From assembly GCF_010119225.1 (NCBI RefSeq), contig NZ_WNKF01000009.1, positions 124,001 to 188,000 of the forward strand: 64,000 nt of DNA, in the 5' to 3' direction. This document shows positions 8,455 to 17,039 of this stretch, piece by piece. The translations under genes were made by a program, and so were the position numbers. A model generated the notes under the pieces. The model was not told where the DNA came from. It did not search any database and was given only the letters and a program-made list of their open reading frames with translations. Source of the DNA: Cyclobacterium roseum (GTDB lineage: Bacteria > Bacteroidota > Bacteroidia > Cytophagales > Cyclobacteriaceae). Within the stretch, counting starts at the first letter, position 1; the number at the start of each line of letters is the position of its first letter.

Positions 8455-10872
8455 GTGAAGAATACCAAATATATAAACTTTCTTTTTTTGATCCTTACGC
8501 TCTGGAGCTGTAGCCTTACCCGGGAGCTGCCTTCGAACGAACTTTTGCTCTTTGAGGTGGACACGGAAGGAATCCGGGAAAGCGATGCGGAAGCGCTAAG
8601 AAGCCTGATCCGGCAAAAGCCCAATACCCGCATTCCCCTGATCAACCTTTCGCCCGGGGTGCTGGTCCACTCCCTGGGAAAGCGCTTCTACGACAGTGCC
8701 CGCCTCGCTGAAAATATCAGGCAAAGCAAACAGGAAGCCACGGAACTTTCCGAAACGATCAGCCGTGGAAATGCTTCCCGGAAAATAGAAAAGCGTTACC
8801 GAAAACTAAACGCACGGGTAAATTCCCTGGAACGAAAACTGGAATACGGCAACTGGTTTATGCGTACGGGAAATCCACGAGTGATCCTGGATAGTAGCGA
8901 AACGGCTATTTCCAGGCAACAAATGCTTCTTTACCTTCAAAATAACGGCTTTTTTGACGCTGCTGTCACCACCCAAACGGATACCTCGGGAAAAAAAGCA
9001 AGCCTGACCTACCGAATCGAGGAAAATTCCCCCTACCGGATCGACAGTGCCTTTACCCAATCCGATGATCCGGACATTTACCAGATCTTAGACAAAAACA
9101 AAAAATACAGCCATCTGGAAGCAGGGGAGCGTTACCGGCAATCAGACCTGACCAGCGAGCGGCAACGGGTTGAGGACTTGCTAAAGGATAGTGGCTATTA
9201 TACTTTTTCAAAGTCCTTTATTGAATACAACGTGTATAAGGACAGTGTGGAGAAACATGTAGTCATTGAGGAAGTAATCCGAAAACCCGGGCAGGCCGAA
9301 AAACACCGCATCTACACCATCGACTCCATCGTTTTTACCATTGCCAGCCCCAACGAACTCATTCCGGACGAAAACATTTCCACGGAGTGGAACGGCATCC
9401 GGTACATCATGTACCAGGACCGCTATGCTGAAAAAATTATCGGGTCGCGGATTTTTCAAAAAAAAGGTGACGTGTACAGCAAAAATGCCGTCATCGAAAC
9501 CCAGCGGCAATTGGCCAATCTGGACGTATTTCGAATGGTAAACATTTCCTTTGACACACTTGGAAATAGCATCAGGACAAATATTTTTACCCGGCCCAAT
9601 CAGAAATTTCAAATAACAAATCAATTGGGTGCCAGTGTGACAGAACAACTTCCCGGTCCCTTCTTCAGCCATTCTCTGCGAAACCGAAACCTGTTTCGGG
9701 GATTGGAGATCTTTGAGTTTAATTTTCGGGCAGGGTTGGAAGGAGTGGCCTCAGCCACCACCGAAGGGGGCGTGTACCGAAGTCGGGAACTGTCCACATC
9801 CGCCTCCGTTATATTTCCGCAGTTTCTGGTACCCTTCAATTTTGGCACCCTGGAAAAATTTGGGCGCTACAATCCCCGTACCCGGACCCTGCTGGGTTAC
9901 AGCTATGTAAACCGCCCGGAATACGTGAGGGATGCGCTTAATACCATCCTGGCTTATACCTGGGCTACCCGAAACCTGCGGCACCAATTTTCAGTAAACC
10001 TGCTGGATGCCAACCTTATCCGCTCTTCGCTGGATTCCCTGTTTCAATCCAGGCTGGAAGAGCTGCAGGAACAGGGAAACAACCTGATCAATTCCTTTTT
10101 GCCCTCCTATGTGAGCAGTATTTCGGGTCAGGTAATCATTAACTTTAACCAGTACGGCTTATTTCAACGAAACCAGGCATCTCTTTGGCGCTTGTTTGTG
10201 GAAAGCGGCGGCACCACGTTCAATTTCCTGAACCCCGAGAGCCTGGCTGATCGCAGCCTCAATTACTTTCAATTCCTCAAATTCCAATCGGATTTCAGGC
10301 GGTACATACCGATGAGCACGAATAGCACCTTTGCCTACCGCCTTAATCTGGGGCTGGCCAAACCCTACGGTATCAGCGGAGGGGTTTTACCCTACGAAAA
10401 ATACTTTTTTGCCGGTGGCAGCACCAGCATCCGGGCCTGGCAACCGCGAAGACTGGGACCGGGGAGTTTTACACCTCAAACCCGGGAAGACGGTACCTTT
10501 GATTACCGCTTTGAGCAGCCGGGAGAAATTCTGTTTGAGGCGATGTTTGAATTCAGGCGAAAACTTTTTGGGTATTTTGACGGTGCCTTTTTTATTGACG
10601 CAGGCAATACCTGGACGTTTGCGGTGGATCCTTCCCGTGAGGGAACTGATTTCAAAGTGAATCGTTTTTATAAAGAATTGGCCGTTGGTACCGGCTTGGG
10701 TCTGCGTATGGATTTTGATTTCCTGGTACTTCGACTGGATATGGGAATAAAAGCTTACGATCCGGCAAGACCGGAAGGTGAACGGTTTATTCTGGATAAA
10801 GTTTCCTTCAGGCAGCCGCTGGGAGAGCGTGGACAATCGGTATTTAATATCGGTATTGGCTATCCTTTTTAA
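8455..10872 (+). CDS. tamL: Omp85-family outer-membrane assembly lipoprotein (TamL-like)
   Basis: 805 residues, starting at a GTG. The lipoprotein signal peptide has lipobox-like LWSCSLTR. POTRA-like repeats occupy about residues 25-400, including the late one with IHRIYTIDSIVFTIASPNE. A C-terminal 16-strand-type barrel carries the Omp85 L6-like sequence EKYFFAGGSTSIRAWQPRRL and a terminal phenylalanine (NIGIGYPF). In Bacteroidota such TamA/BamA paralogues carrying a lipid anchor are called TamL and are thought to help insert outer-membrane proteins. It is followed 21 bp later by hemF on the same strand. Confidence 0.9.
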   Translation: MKNTKYINFLFLILTLWSCSLTRELPSNELLLFEVDTEGIRESDAEALRSLIRQKPNTRIPLINLSPGVLVHSLGKRFYDSARLAENIRQSKQEATELSETISRGNASRKIEKRYRKLNARVNSLERKLEYGNWFMRTGNPRVILDSSETAISRQQMLLYLQNNGFFDAAVTTQTDTSGKKASLTYRIEENSPYRIDSAFTQSDDPDIYQILDKNKKYSHLEAGERYRQSDLTSERQRVEDLLKDSGYYTFSKSFIEYNVYKDSVEKHVVIEEVIRKPGQAEKHRIYTIDSIVFTIASPNELIPDENISTEWNGIRYIMYQDRYAEKIIGSRIFQKKGDVYSKNAVIETQRQLANLDVFRMVNISFDTLGNSIRTNIFTRPNQKFQITNQLGASVTEQLPGPFFSHSLRNRNLFRGLEIFEFNFRAGLEGVASATTEGGVYRSRELSTSASVIFPQFLVPFNFGTLEKFGRYNPRTRTLLGYSYVNRPEYVRDALNTILAYTWATRNLRHQFSVNLLDANLIRSSLDSLFQSRLEELQEQGNNLINSFLPSYVSSISGQVIINFNQYGLFQRNQASLWRLFVESGGTTFNFLNPESLADRSLNYFQFLKFQSDFRRYIPMSTNSTFAYRLNLGLAKPYGISGGVLPYEKYFFAGGSTSIRAWQPRRLGPGSFTPQTREDGTFDYRFEQPGEILFEAMFEFRRKLFGYFDGAFFIDAGNTWTFAVDPSREGTDFKVNRFYKELAVGTGLGLRMDFDFLVLRLDMGIKAYDPARPEGERFILDKVSFRQPLGERGQSVFNIGIGYPF
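8466..8473 (-). promoter_or_regulatory. -7 element TATATTTG (minus strand) for the methyltransferase, inside tamL
   Basis: Exact TAnnTTTG on the minus strand within tamL codons 4-7, 28 bp upstream of the methyltransferase ATG. Together with 8422-8429 it forms a pair of face-to-face promoters. Confidence 0.45.
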
Positions 10873-10893
10873 CGAGATAAACGCAGAAAAAAC

Positions 10894-11805
10894 ATGGAAA
10901 ACGTGAGCAAAGAACATATTGCGGAAAAATTCAGAGTAATACAGGCCCATATCTGCAGCGAGCTGGAAGCTGAGGATGGGAAGGGCCGCTTTGAAAGTGA
11001 TCATTGGGAGCGAAAGCAAGGAGGTGGGGGAACGACCCGAGTCCTGAATAAGGGCCGCGTCATTGCAAAAGGAGGGGTCGCTTTTTCGGCGGTTCATGGA
11101 CCTACTCCTGATAAAATCCTACGGAAACTAAAACTGCAGCAGGCGGACTTTTTTGCTACCGGAGTATCCATTGTCATCCATCCGATCAGCCCCATGGTTC
11201 CAATCATCCATATGAATATCCGGTACTTTGAAATGAGTAACGGCACCTACTGGTTTGGAGGAGGAATTGACCTGACCCCTCATTACCTGGATAGTGCAGA
11301 TGCCCGCTATTTTCATCAGGAACTGAAAAACCTCTGTGACTCCTACCATCCGGAGTTTTACCCCCGCTTTAAAAAATGGGCCGATGACTATTTTTACCTA
11401 CCCCATCGGGAGGAGACCCGCGGAGTCGGTGGCATTTTCTTTGATCGGTTGGTTGCTGACGAGGTGCTTTCTTTCCCTCAATTGCTTTCATTTGTAGAAG
11501 AGGTGGGTTACCTTTTCCCAAAGCTATACCGCCATTTTATGGCTAAGAATGCCGAGCTAGCTTATGGTGAGCCGGAACTGCAATGGCAAGCCTTACGAAG
11601 AGGCCGGTACGTGGAGTTTAACCTGGTATGGGATGCGGGCACCAAATTCGGACTGGATACCAATGGTCGAACGGAAAGCATCTTGATGAGCATGCCTCCG
11701 GTTGCGCATTGGGAATACAATCATACGCCCGCGCCGGGATCCCGCGAAGCCCTTACCCTGGAGGGGTTGAAAAAAAATCGAAACTGGCTAAATTCCGACT
11801 CATGA
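10894..11805 (+). CDS. hemF: Oxygen-dependent coproporphyrinogen III oxidase
   Basis: 303 residues, full family length. It decarboxylates coproporphyrinogen III to protoporphyrinogen IX in haem synthesis and needs O2, consistent with an aerobe. Landmarks are WERKQGGGGTTRVLNKG, FFATGVSIVIHPISPMVPIIH, the HMNIRYFEM segment, YWFGGGIDLTPHYL, GVGGIFFDRL, RRGRYVEFNLVWDAGTKFGL and the C-terminal PPVAHWEYNHTP. The stop codon overlaps the ATG of the following PAP2 gene (ATGA). Confidence 0.97.
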   Translation: MENVSKEHIAEKFRVIQAHICSELEAEDGKGRFESDHWERKQGGGGTTRVLNKGRVIAKGGVAFSAVHGPTPDKILRKLKLQQADFFATGVSIVIHPISPMVPIIHMNIRYFEMSNGTYWFGGGIDLTPHYLDSADARYFHQELKNLCDSYHPEFYPRFKKWADDYFYLPHREETRGVGGIFFDRLVADEVLSFPQLLSFVEEVGYLFPKLYRHFMAKNAELAYGEPELQWQALRRGRYVEFNLVWDAGTKFGLDTNGRTESILMSMPPVAHWEYNHTPAPGSREALTLEGLKKNRNWLNSDS

Positions 11806-12395
11806 TCGAGCAGATAAAACAATGGGACGAAGCGTTATTCCTTTTTCTAAACCAACAGCATGCCGCCTGGTTGGACCCCGTCATGCTAGCACTTACCGGA
11901 AGATACATCTGGATACCTTTATACCTGTACCTGTTGTACTTGATCATCCGGCATTATCCCAGCGAACGAGTATGGTACATCTTGGGACTGATTTTGACCA
12001 TTATCCTGGCAGATCAACTTACATCAAGCTTTATGAAACCCTTTTTTGAAAGGCTACGGCCCTGTCACGATGCCCGTTGGGATGAGCTGATCCGGAATTA
12101 TGCGGGCTGTGGGGGAAGGTATGGCTTTGCGTCCTCCCATGCGGCCAACACTTTTGCACTGGCGGCTTTTATGCAGAAAGTTGGAAAAAAGCGACTCCGG
12201 AGCATGGGCTGGCTATTCGCCTGGGCTGGATTGGTATCCTATACCCGGATTTACCTGGGGGTGCATTATCCAATGGATGTGCTGGTCGGTGCGGTATTAG
12301 GTATATTGCTGGCCTGGCTGGTATGGTGGATGACAGGAATGGGAAAGCGATTGTGGCAAGCCCGATTCGGTACGGCGGGTATCAATACCCCTTGA
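11802..12395 (+). CDS. PAP2-superfamily membrane phosphatase
   Basis: 197 residues from the ATG that overlaps the hemF stop; an in-frame upstream start at 11628 lies deep inside hemF and is rejected. About five membrane segments are present. The three phosphatase motifs are visible as KPFFERLRP (KxxxxxxRP), SSHAANTFA (the usual PSGH motif with Ser in place of Gly) and SYTRIYLGVHYPMD (SRxxxxxHxxxD-like, with Thr before Arg). Likely substrates are undecaprenyl pyrophosphate or phosphatidyl phosphates; which one cannot be told. The 3' end overlaps convergent ribE by 14 bp. Confidence 0.9.
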   Translation: MIEQIKQWDEALFLFLNQQHAAWLDPVMLALTGRYIWIPLYLYLLYLIIRHYPSERVWYILGLILTIILADQLTSSFMKPFFERLRPCHDARWDELIRNYAGCGGRYGFASSHAANTFALAAFMQKVGKKRLRSMGWLFAWAGLVSYTRIYLGVHYPMDVLVGAVLGILLAWLVWWMTGMGKRLWQARFGTAGINTP

Positions 12396-12969
12396 GTATC
12401 CGTTGCATGTATTTTCCAATGATATCAAATTCCAGATTTACGCGGTCTCCGGGACGTAGTCGGTGAAAGGTGGTATGCTCGTAGGTGTAGGGAATAATGG
12501 CCACCCGAAAGCTGCCTTCCCGGGAATGAAAACAAGTGAGACTGATTCCGTTGATGCAAATTGAGCCTTTTTCCACGGTAAGGTTTCCAATACTACTATC
12601 GTATGCAAAGCTGGCAATCCAACTCCCCTCTTCGGAGCGGATTTCCTGCAAGATTCCCGTTTGATCTACATGGCCCTGTACAATATGTCCGTCAAATCTG
12701 CCATTAGCCGGCATGCAGCGCTCCAGATTGACCAGATGCCCGACTTCCAAATCACCAAGGTTGGTCTTTTGAAGCGTTTCGTCTATGGCCGTAACGCGAT
12801 AGGTATTCTTATCAAGATCTACTACCGTAAGGCAGACGCCGTTATGACTGAGCGACTGGTCGATTTTAAGTTCGGGTACCAGCCCACTCTCGATATCAAA
12901 ATGTACATTATTCCCTTCTGGGGTGATGTGCCTGACGGTTCCAAGGCTTTCAATGATTCCTGTAAACAT
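12382..12969 (-). CDS. ribE: Riboflavin synthase, alpha subunit
   Basis: 195 residues from the MFTGIIESLGTVRHI start, the canonical N-terminus of the family; the longer frame to 13032 adds unrelated residues. It dismutates two lumazine molecules to riboflavin. Two tandem lumazine-binding domains are visible, each with an 'NGVCLTV' type signature: HNGVCLTVVDLD in the first and INGISLTCFHSRE in the second, with VNLERCMPANGRFDGHIVQG at their junction. No FMN riboswitch-like structure was recognised in the short upstream region. Convergent with the PAP2 gene. Confidence 0.96.
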   Translation of the reverse strand: MFTGIIESLGTVRHITPEGNNVHFDIESGLVPELKIDQSLSHNGVCLTVVDLDKNTYRVTAIDETLQKTNLGDLEVGHLVNLERCMPANGRFDGHIVQGHVDQTGILQEIRSEEGSWIASFAYDSSIGNLTVEKGSICINGISLTCFHSREGSFRVAIIPYTYEHTTFHRLRPGDRVNLEFDIIGKYMQRILKGY

Positions 12970-13092
12970 GCTATTGGTATTTTTAACCAGCGGGATACCA
13001 CCCGGTTGGAGATAAATCTGTTTCGGTGGCAAAGTAAGCCATTTTTAGCATTAACTTAGCATATCAATCGGGATAAGATACGATCAAAAACC

Positions 13093-13749
13093 ATGTTGAA
13101 ACTCGAAGACAGCTATTTACACAAAGGCCAGCGGCGATGGCTGATCAGTACCCTTCGCAAAAAAGGGATTCAAGATGAAGCCGTACTGGATGCGATTAAC
13201 CAAATACCCAGGCATTTCTTCTTTGATTCGGCACTGCTTAGTCATGCCTATGAAGACAAGGCCTTTCCTATAGGCGAGGGACAAACCATCTCCCAACCCT
13301 ACACGGTGGCCTTCCAAACCAGTCTCCTGGCGGTAAAACCCGGAGAAAAGGTTTTGGAAATTGGCACGGGATCGGGATATCAGGCAGGGATTTTGTACTG
13401 TTTGGGGGCAAAGGTGCATACCATTGAATACAACGAGGCACTTTACGAGCGAACCCGGCGGTTCCTTCCTAAAATCGGCGTAAAAGTTCAGCACTACCAA
13501 GGAGACGGGAGCTTGGGGCTACCGGAAAAGGCTCCCTTCGACAAAATTATCGTTACTGCAGGGGCACCGGTTGTCCCGAAAGCCTTATTAGAGCAGTTGG
13601 CTATAGGCGGAACGCTGGTAATTCCTGTGGGTGATCGAAAAAGCCAACAGATGCTACGGCTGACCCGGCAGACGGAAAAGAAGGTCCTCCGGGAAAATTT
13701 TGACAATTTTTCCTTTGTCCCTTTATTGGGAGATGAAGGATGGGAATAA
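13093..13749 (+). CDS. pcm: Protein-L-isoaspartate O-methyltransferase
   Basis: 218 residues, the usual PCMT length. This cytosolic repair enzyme methylates isoaspartyl residues. Landmarks are YEDKAFPIGEGQTISQPYTV, the SAM-binding motif EKVLEIGTGSGYQAGIL, the acidic residue in VHTIEYNEAL, and PFDKIIVTAGAPVVPKALLE followed by GGTLVIPVG. Divergent from ribE. It lies 6 bp upstream of the thioesterase gene and so probably heads a run of genes up to 16254. Confidence 0.95.
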   Translation: MLKLEDSYLHKGQRRWLISTLRKKGIQDEAVLDAINQIPRHFFFDSALLSHAYEDKAFPIGEGQTISQPYTVAFQTSLLAVKPGEKVLEIGTGSGYQAGILYCLGAKVHTIEYNEALYERTRRFLPKIGVKVQHYQGDGSLGLPEKAPFDKIIVTAGAPVVPKALLEQLAIGGTLVIPVGDRKSQQMLRLTRQTEKKVLRENFDNFSFVPLLGDEGWE

Positions 13750-13755
13750 TGCTCC

Positions 13756-14301
13756 ATGGCTATGAAAACAGTAAAAAAACACGTTCAGGATTCGGAAGTA
13801 ATCAAGACCGAGATGGTGTTGCCGAATGATACGAATACCCTGAACAACCTAATGGGCGGAAAATTAATGCATTGGATGGATGTGGTCGCTGCCATTTCTG
13901 CACAGCGGCATTCCAATTCGATTGTAGTAACTGCTTCTGTGGACAATATTTCCTTTAAAAACCCCATCGCCCTGGGAAATGTGGTAACCTTGAAAGCGCA
14001 AGTAACCCGGGCGTTTTCCACTTCTATGGAAGTCTTCATCGAAGTGATTGCCGAAGACATTCCCGCCAAATCCAGGTATGCCACGCACAAAGCATTCTTT
14101 ACCTTTGTGGCCGTGGATGATAAGGGGCATCCGGTAAAAGTCCCACCCCTGGAACCCATCACCGAACGGGAAAAGGAACTGTTTGACGGCGCGCTCAGAA
14201 GAAGGCAGTTGCGTCTTATTCTGGCTAAACGCATGGACCCGCAGGATGCCACCGAATTAAAGTCCCTGTTCGATTTGGAAGGCGTCAGCCAAAAGCAATA
14301 A
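13756..14301 (+). CDS. Acyl-CoA thioesterase (hotdog, YciA/BACH-like)
   Basis: 181 residues with one hotdog domain: TEMVLPNDTNTLNNLMGGKLMHW, where the N/D and 'GG' positions match cytosolic acyl-CoA hydrolases, then VVTASVDNISFKNPIALGNVV and HKAFFTFVAVDDKG. The C-terminal 50 residues are helical and charged. It hydrolyses acyl-CoA thioesters; chain-length preference is not visible. The start is 6 bp after pcm. Confidence 0.9.
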   Translation: MAMKTVKKHVQDSEVIKTEMVLPNDTNTLNNLMGGKLMHWMDVVAAISAQRHSNSIVVTASVDNISFKNPIALGNVVTLKAQVTRAFSTSMEVFIEVIAEDIPAKSRYATHKAFFTFVAVDDKGHPVKVPPLEPITEREKELFDGALRRRQLRLILAKRMDPQDATELKSLFDLEGVSQKQ

Positions 14302-14306
14302 ATTGT

Positions 14307-14885
14307 ATGACGAAAAGTACTGCATCTGAAATGAACAACCAGGAACTAAAACTCTTTCTAACGGAAGATATTTTCGTCATAAAAGACGAAGTACGTGAAA
14401 AATTAGCAGCCGCACAGCTGGCAGCCCGTCTGGAGCTGGAACAAGAAGCCACCGAGCTACTCGAAGAGCCAATGGAAAAGCCTCAACCATCCGGCAGCGC
14501 TGATCCGGAGCCCCTCCCCTACGAGGGCACGTTTCAAAAATCCATTTTGGTCGTCTACCAGGGAGAGGAACTGAGTTCCGGTACCCGGGAGTTTTTGCTA
14601 AAAATATTCCGTGCCGTAAATTTATCCCTGAAAGACATCGCTCTGGTTTCTGAAAAATCCCTCAAAGAAAGTAACGAGGACCCCTTGGCCCAATTGAGCC
14701 CCGGCAAGCTGATCCTTTTCGGAACCATCCACCATCCTTTGATGAAATTGAAAAAAGAAAATTACCGCATCATGCAGGACCCTCTGGAGTACTTCTTTGC
14801 CGACGAACTGGAAGAATTGGAAAAAAATGTTCCATTAAAACGAAAACTGTGGGATACCCTCCAGGTCTTTTTTAACGTAAAATAA
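14307..14885 (+). CDS. Conserved hypothetical protein, possible HolD-like fold
   Basis: 192 residues. The N-terminal part (QELKLFLTEDIFVIKDE) is followed by a Glu/Pro-rich linker and an alpha/beta C-terminal part: KSILVVYQGEELSSGTREFL, LKIFRAVNLSLKDIALVSEK, LSPGKLILFGTIHHP. The spacing of strand, helix and 'LFG' strand resembles small proteins placed in the DNA polymerase III psi (HolD) superfamily, but the match is weak and by eye only. It starts 5 bp after the thioesterase gene and ends 7 bp before the DUF3817 gene, so it belongs to the same operon. Function unknown. Confidence 0.75.
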   Translation: MTKSTASEMNNQELKLFLTEDIFVIKDEVREKLAAAQLAARLELEQEATELLEEPMEKPQPSGSADPEPLPYEGTFQKSILVVYQGEELSSGTREFLLKIFRAVNLSLKDIALVSEKSLKESNEDPLAQLSPGKLILFGTIHHPLMKLKKENYRIMQDPLEYFFADELEELEKNVPLKRKLWDTLQVFFNVK

Positions 14886-14892
14886 CACTATA

Positions 14893-15219
14893 ATGACAAA
14901 TGAAGAAAGATTGGCTATTGTAAAACGTTTCCGGATCATCAGCCTTACCGAGGGCACCTCCATGTTGGTGCTGGTATTTATTGCGATGCCGCTGAAGTGG
15001 ATATTTGAACTTCCTGACATGGTAACCTATGTCGGTTGGATTCACGGAATATTATTTATAATCTACGTTCTGGTTCTTTTTCCGACCTCCCGGAAACTGC
15101 GATGGTCCTTTCAAAACGCGCTTTTCGGTCTCATTGCCTCGGTTTTGCCCTTTGGCCCTTTCTTGTTTGACCGAAAATTACGCAAACAGGAACAAAATCT
15201 GGAAGAACAAAAACAGTAA
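14893..15219 (+). CDS. DUF3817 small membrane protein
   Basis: 108 residues with three hydrophobic segments. Family-like landmarks are KRFRIISLTEGTSMLVLVF, MVTYVGWIHGILFIIYVLVL and GLIASVLPFGPFLFDRKL. DUF3817 proteins are small inner-membrane proteins without known activity, also found fused to or near transporters. The charged tail ends in KQEQNLEEQKQ. It lies in the pcm operon. Confidence 0.85.
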   Translation: MTNEERLAIVKRFRIISLTEGTSMLVLVFIAMPLKWIFELPDMVTYVGWIHGILFIIYVLVLFPTSRKLRWSFQNALFGLIASVLPFGPFLFDRKLRKQEQNLEEQKQ

Positions 15220-15231
15220 GACTCGGATCCG

Positions 15232-16254
15232 ATGGCGGTCATCAGTAAAAAAAAGATAATCTACCCGATCAGTGAGAACCTGCGAGCCTACCTGGTCAAA
15301 TACGGCAGGGAGGTAGATATCCCTATTCATTACAAGGAACTGCTACGGTACACCAATTCGATTGCGCTCTATGACTTTAAAGGTAATGACACGCTTTGGG
15401 AAACGGTATTTTATGATGAGTCGGATCGAAACGATATTCATTACAAGGTAAAAAAAATCTATGCCCTTCTAAAAGCGGATGGGGACATGTCCGTCATGCA
15501 GCATTTGTATGTGGACCGAATAGACCTGTGCACCTACGGAAATACACAACCTTTCCGGGTCCGGATTGTCAATCGGATCAACGATAACTTTGATTATTTT
15601 TATATCAAAAATGCGGATGCTTCCAGGGTATATGGTCTGGAGTTGGAGCATTTACTATCCCCCAACAGAATAGGATACCTGGTATACCGCGACTCGCTGA
15701 TCGAGGAACACATAGCCGGGATACCTGGAGAGCATTTTATGAAGCAACAGATCCACGATCCCTTGCTAAATCCCATACGCCTATCCAAAGAGTTTGTTAA
15801 ATTCAATGAAAGGTGCTTTGTACGCTTACTAGGAGACATGCATTCTTCTAATTTTGTAATAGATGTGACACCGGATTTTGAAGAAACGCACTACCGGATC
15901 CGCTCCATCGATTTTGACCAACAGTCCTATGAAGGGAAGAAATCGATCTATTTACCGCAGTATTTCAAACAAAACAACGCTCTGATCCAATTGGGAATCC
16001 GGCACATTACGCCAGAGTCCATGGCGCAGTATCAGAAGGAAGAAAGGGCGCTGATCGCTACCCGGCTGAAAAGCTCCCCCAAGGAAATCACCGACATCCT
16101 CAATAGCATGGAGAAAGACCTCCTTTCCACCGAAGAAAACACCTATACCCTGAAACAGGAACTTGGCAGGCACTATAAAAATGCGGCATTTTTACGTTGC
16201 AATAACATGGGTGAAATCCTGAGAATAAGTTTGAATCAGGTTCTCCATCGTTGA
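15232..16254 (+). CDS. Conserved hypothetical protein with kinase-like catalytic motifs
   Basis: 340 residues, no signal peptide or membrane segment. I do not recognise the family. In the second half, FVRLLGDMHSSNFVID and IRSIDFDQQSYEG are spaced like the catalytic HGDxHxxN loop and the DFD/D(H/F)D metal-binding motif of aminoglycoside-phosphotransferase and HipA-type kinase folds. A glycine-rich loop is not obvious in the N-terminal half, so a divergent or inactive kinase-like fold is also possible. It starts 12 bp after the DUF3817 gene and is the last gene of this run; an inverted repeat (16268-16311) follows. Confidence 0.75.
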   Translation: MAVISKKKIIYPISENLRAYLVKYGREVDIPIHYKELLRYTNSIALYDFKGNDTLWETVFYDESDRNDIHYKVKKIYALLKADGDMSVMQHLYVDRIDLCTYGNTQPFRVRIVNRINDNFDYFYIKNADASRVYGLELEHLLSPNRIGYLVYRDSLIEEHIAGIPGEHFMKQQIHDPLLNPIRLSKEFVKFNERCFVRLLGDMHSSNFVIDVTPDFEETHYRIRSIDFDQQSYEGKKSIYLPQYFKQNNALIQLGIRHITPESMAQYQKEERALIATRLKSSPKEITDILNSMEKDLLSTEENTYTLKQELGRHYKNAAFLRCNNMGEILRISLNQVLHR

Positions 16255-16267
16255 ATTTTTTAGAAGT

Positions 16268-16311
16268 GATTCGGGTGATTCTTTTGATTTAGTAACAAAA
16301 AGGCCCGAATC
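16268..16311. other. Inverted repeat downstream of the kinase-like gene
   Basis: GATTCGGG (16268-16275) and CCCGAATC (16304-16311) are perfectly complementary across a 28-base spacer. There is no T-tract, so it may be a weak terminator or a protein-binding site upstream of dps. The 160 bp from here to dps hold no other recognisable site. Confidence 0.35.
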
Positions 16312-16477
16312 CAAAACAAAAACCTGCTAATACTGTCTATAAGTAGGTAGTTGTCATGAAGCCGGGCATCAGACCCATGAAAAGCATATTATAAACACAT
16401 GAAACATTGGCATCATTTATGATCCATTATTTCATGTAGAAATCAGTTAAAAGAAATATTAAATTAAAAAAATTGTT

Positions 16478-16972
16478 ATGAGCGCAACAGCAGAAAAAAG
16501 AGTTTTTAAGAAGCTAGGTTATAATAAAGACGAGTCTGAAAAAATTGTAAGTTCCCTGAATAAGCTCTTGGCCAATTACCACGTGCATTACCAAAAGCTG
16601 CGTAATTTTCACTGGAACGTTACCGGCAGCGATTTCTTCGACTTACATGAAAAATTTGAGGAACTGTACGATGAGTCCTTTGCCAATATTGATCTGATTG
16701 CTGAGCGAATCCGGGTATTCGGTATGACGCCCTACAGCCTTATGAAAGAATACCTGCAACATGCCGACATTGAAGAGGTAGGTACCGACCTAAGTTCGAA
16801 AGAAATGGTGGAGGAAGTACTTCGAGACTTTCAGGTCTTGGTGGATACCATGAACGAGTGCGCCATCAAGGTAGCAGACCTGGGAGATACGGCGACAGAA
16901 GACATGTTAATAGCCTTTATTAAAAGCCTGGAATTGCACCACTGGATGCTGACTTCTTTTATCAAAGAATAA
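16478..16972 (+). CDS. dps: Dps-family ferritin-like DNA-protection protein
   Basis: 164 residues, typical Dps length. Landmarks are NYHVHYQKLRNFHWNVTG (first ferroxidase histidine near residue 45) and DFFDLHEKFEELYDE (second near 57, followed by acidic ligands), then AERIRVFGMTPYSLMKEYL. Dps dodecamers oxidise and store iron with H2O2 and protect DNA in stationary phase. The 223-bp upstream region and an A-rich leader suggest its own regulated promoter, and a strong terminator follows. Confidence 0.95.
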   Translation: MSATAEKRVFKKLGYNKDESEKIVSSLNKLLANYHVHYQKLRNFHWNVTGSDFFDLHEKFEELYDESFANIDLIAERIRVFGMTPYSLMKEYLQHADIEEVGTDLSSKEMVEEVLRDFQVLVDTMNECAIKVADLGDTATEDMLIAFIKSLELHHWMLTSFIKE

Positions 16973-16996
16973 AAAAGTACGTGCAGCATAAATGCT

Positions 16997-17032
16997 AAAA
17001 AAGGCTATCAGGTAATCCTGATAGCCTTTTTT
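16997..17032. terminator. Bidirectional intrinsic terminator between dps and the LRR operon
   Basis: A perfect 10-bp stem (17003-17012 with 17017-17026, TAAT loop) is flanked by six As on the left and six Ts on the right, so it works on both strands: for dps (+) and for the LRR gene (-), whose stop is at 17040. Confidence 0.9.
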
Positions 17033-17039
17033 AGTTTTT

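Noticed and set aside
10387-11097. 236-codon minus-strand frame across the tamL/hemF junction
   Set aside because: It runs antisense through two confident genes and has no recognisable domain.
12970-13092. FMN riboswitch upstream of ribE
   Set aside because: The 120-bp region lacks the conserved RFN-element sequences and is too short once the divergent pcm leader is taken into account.
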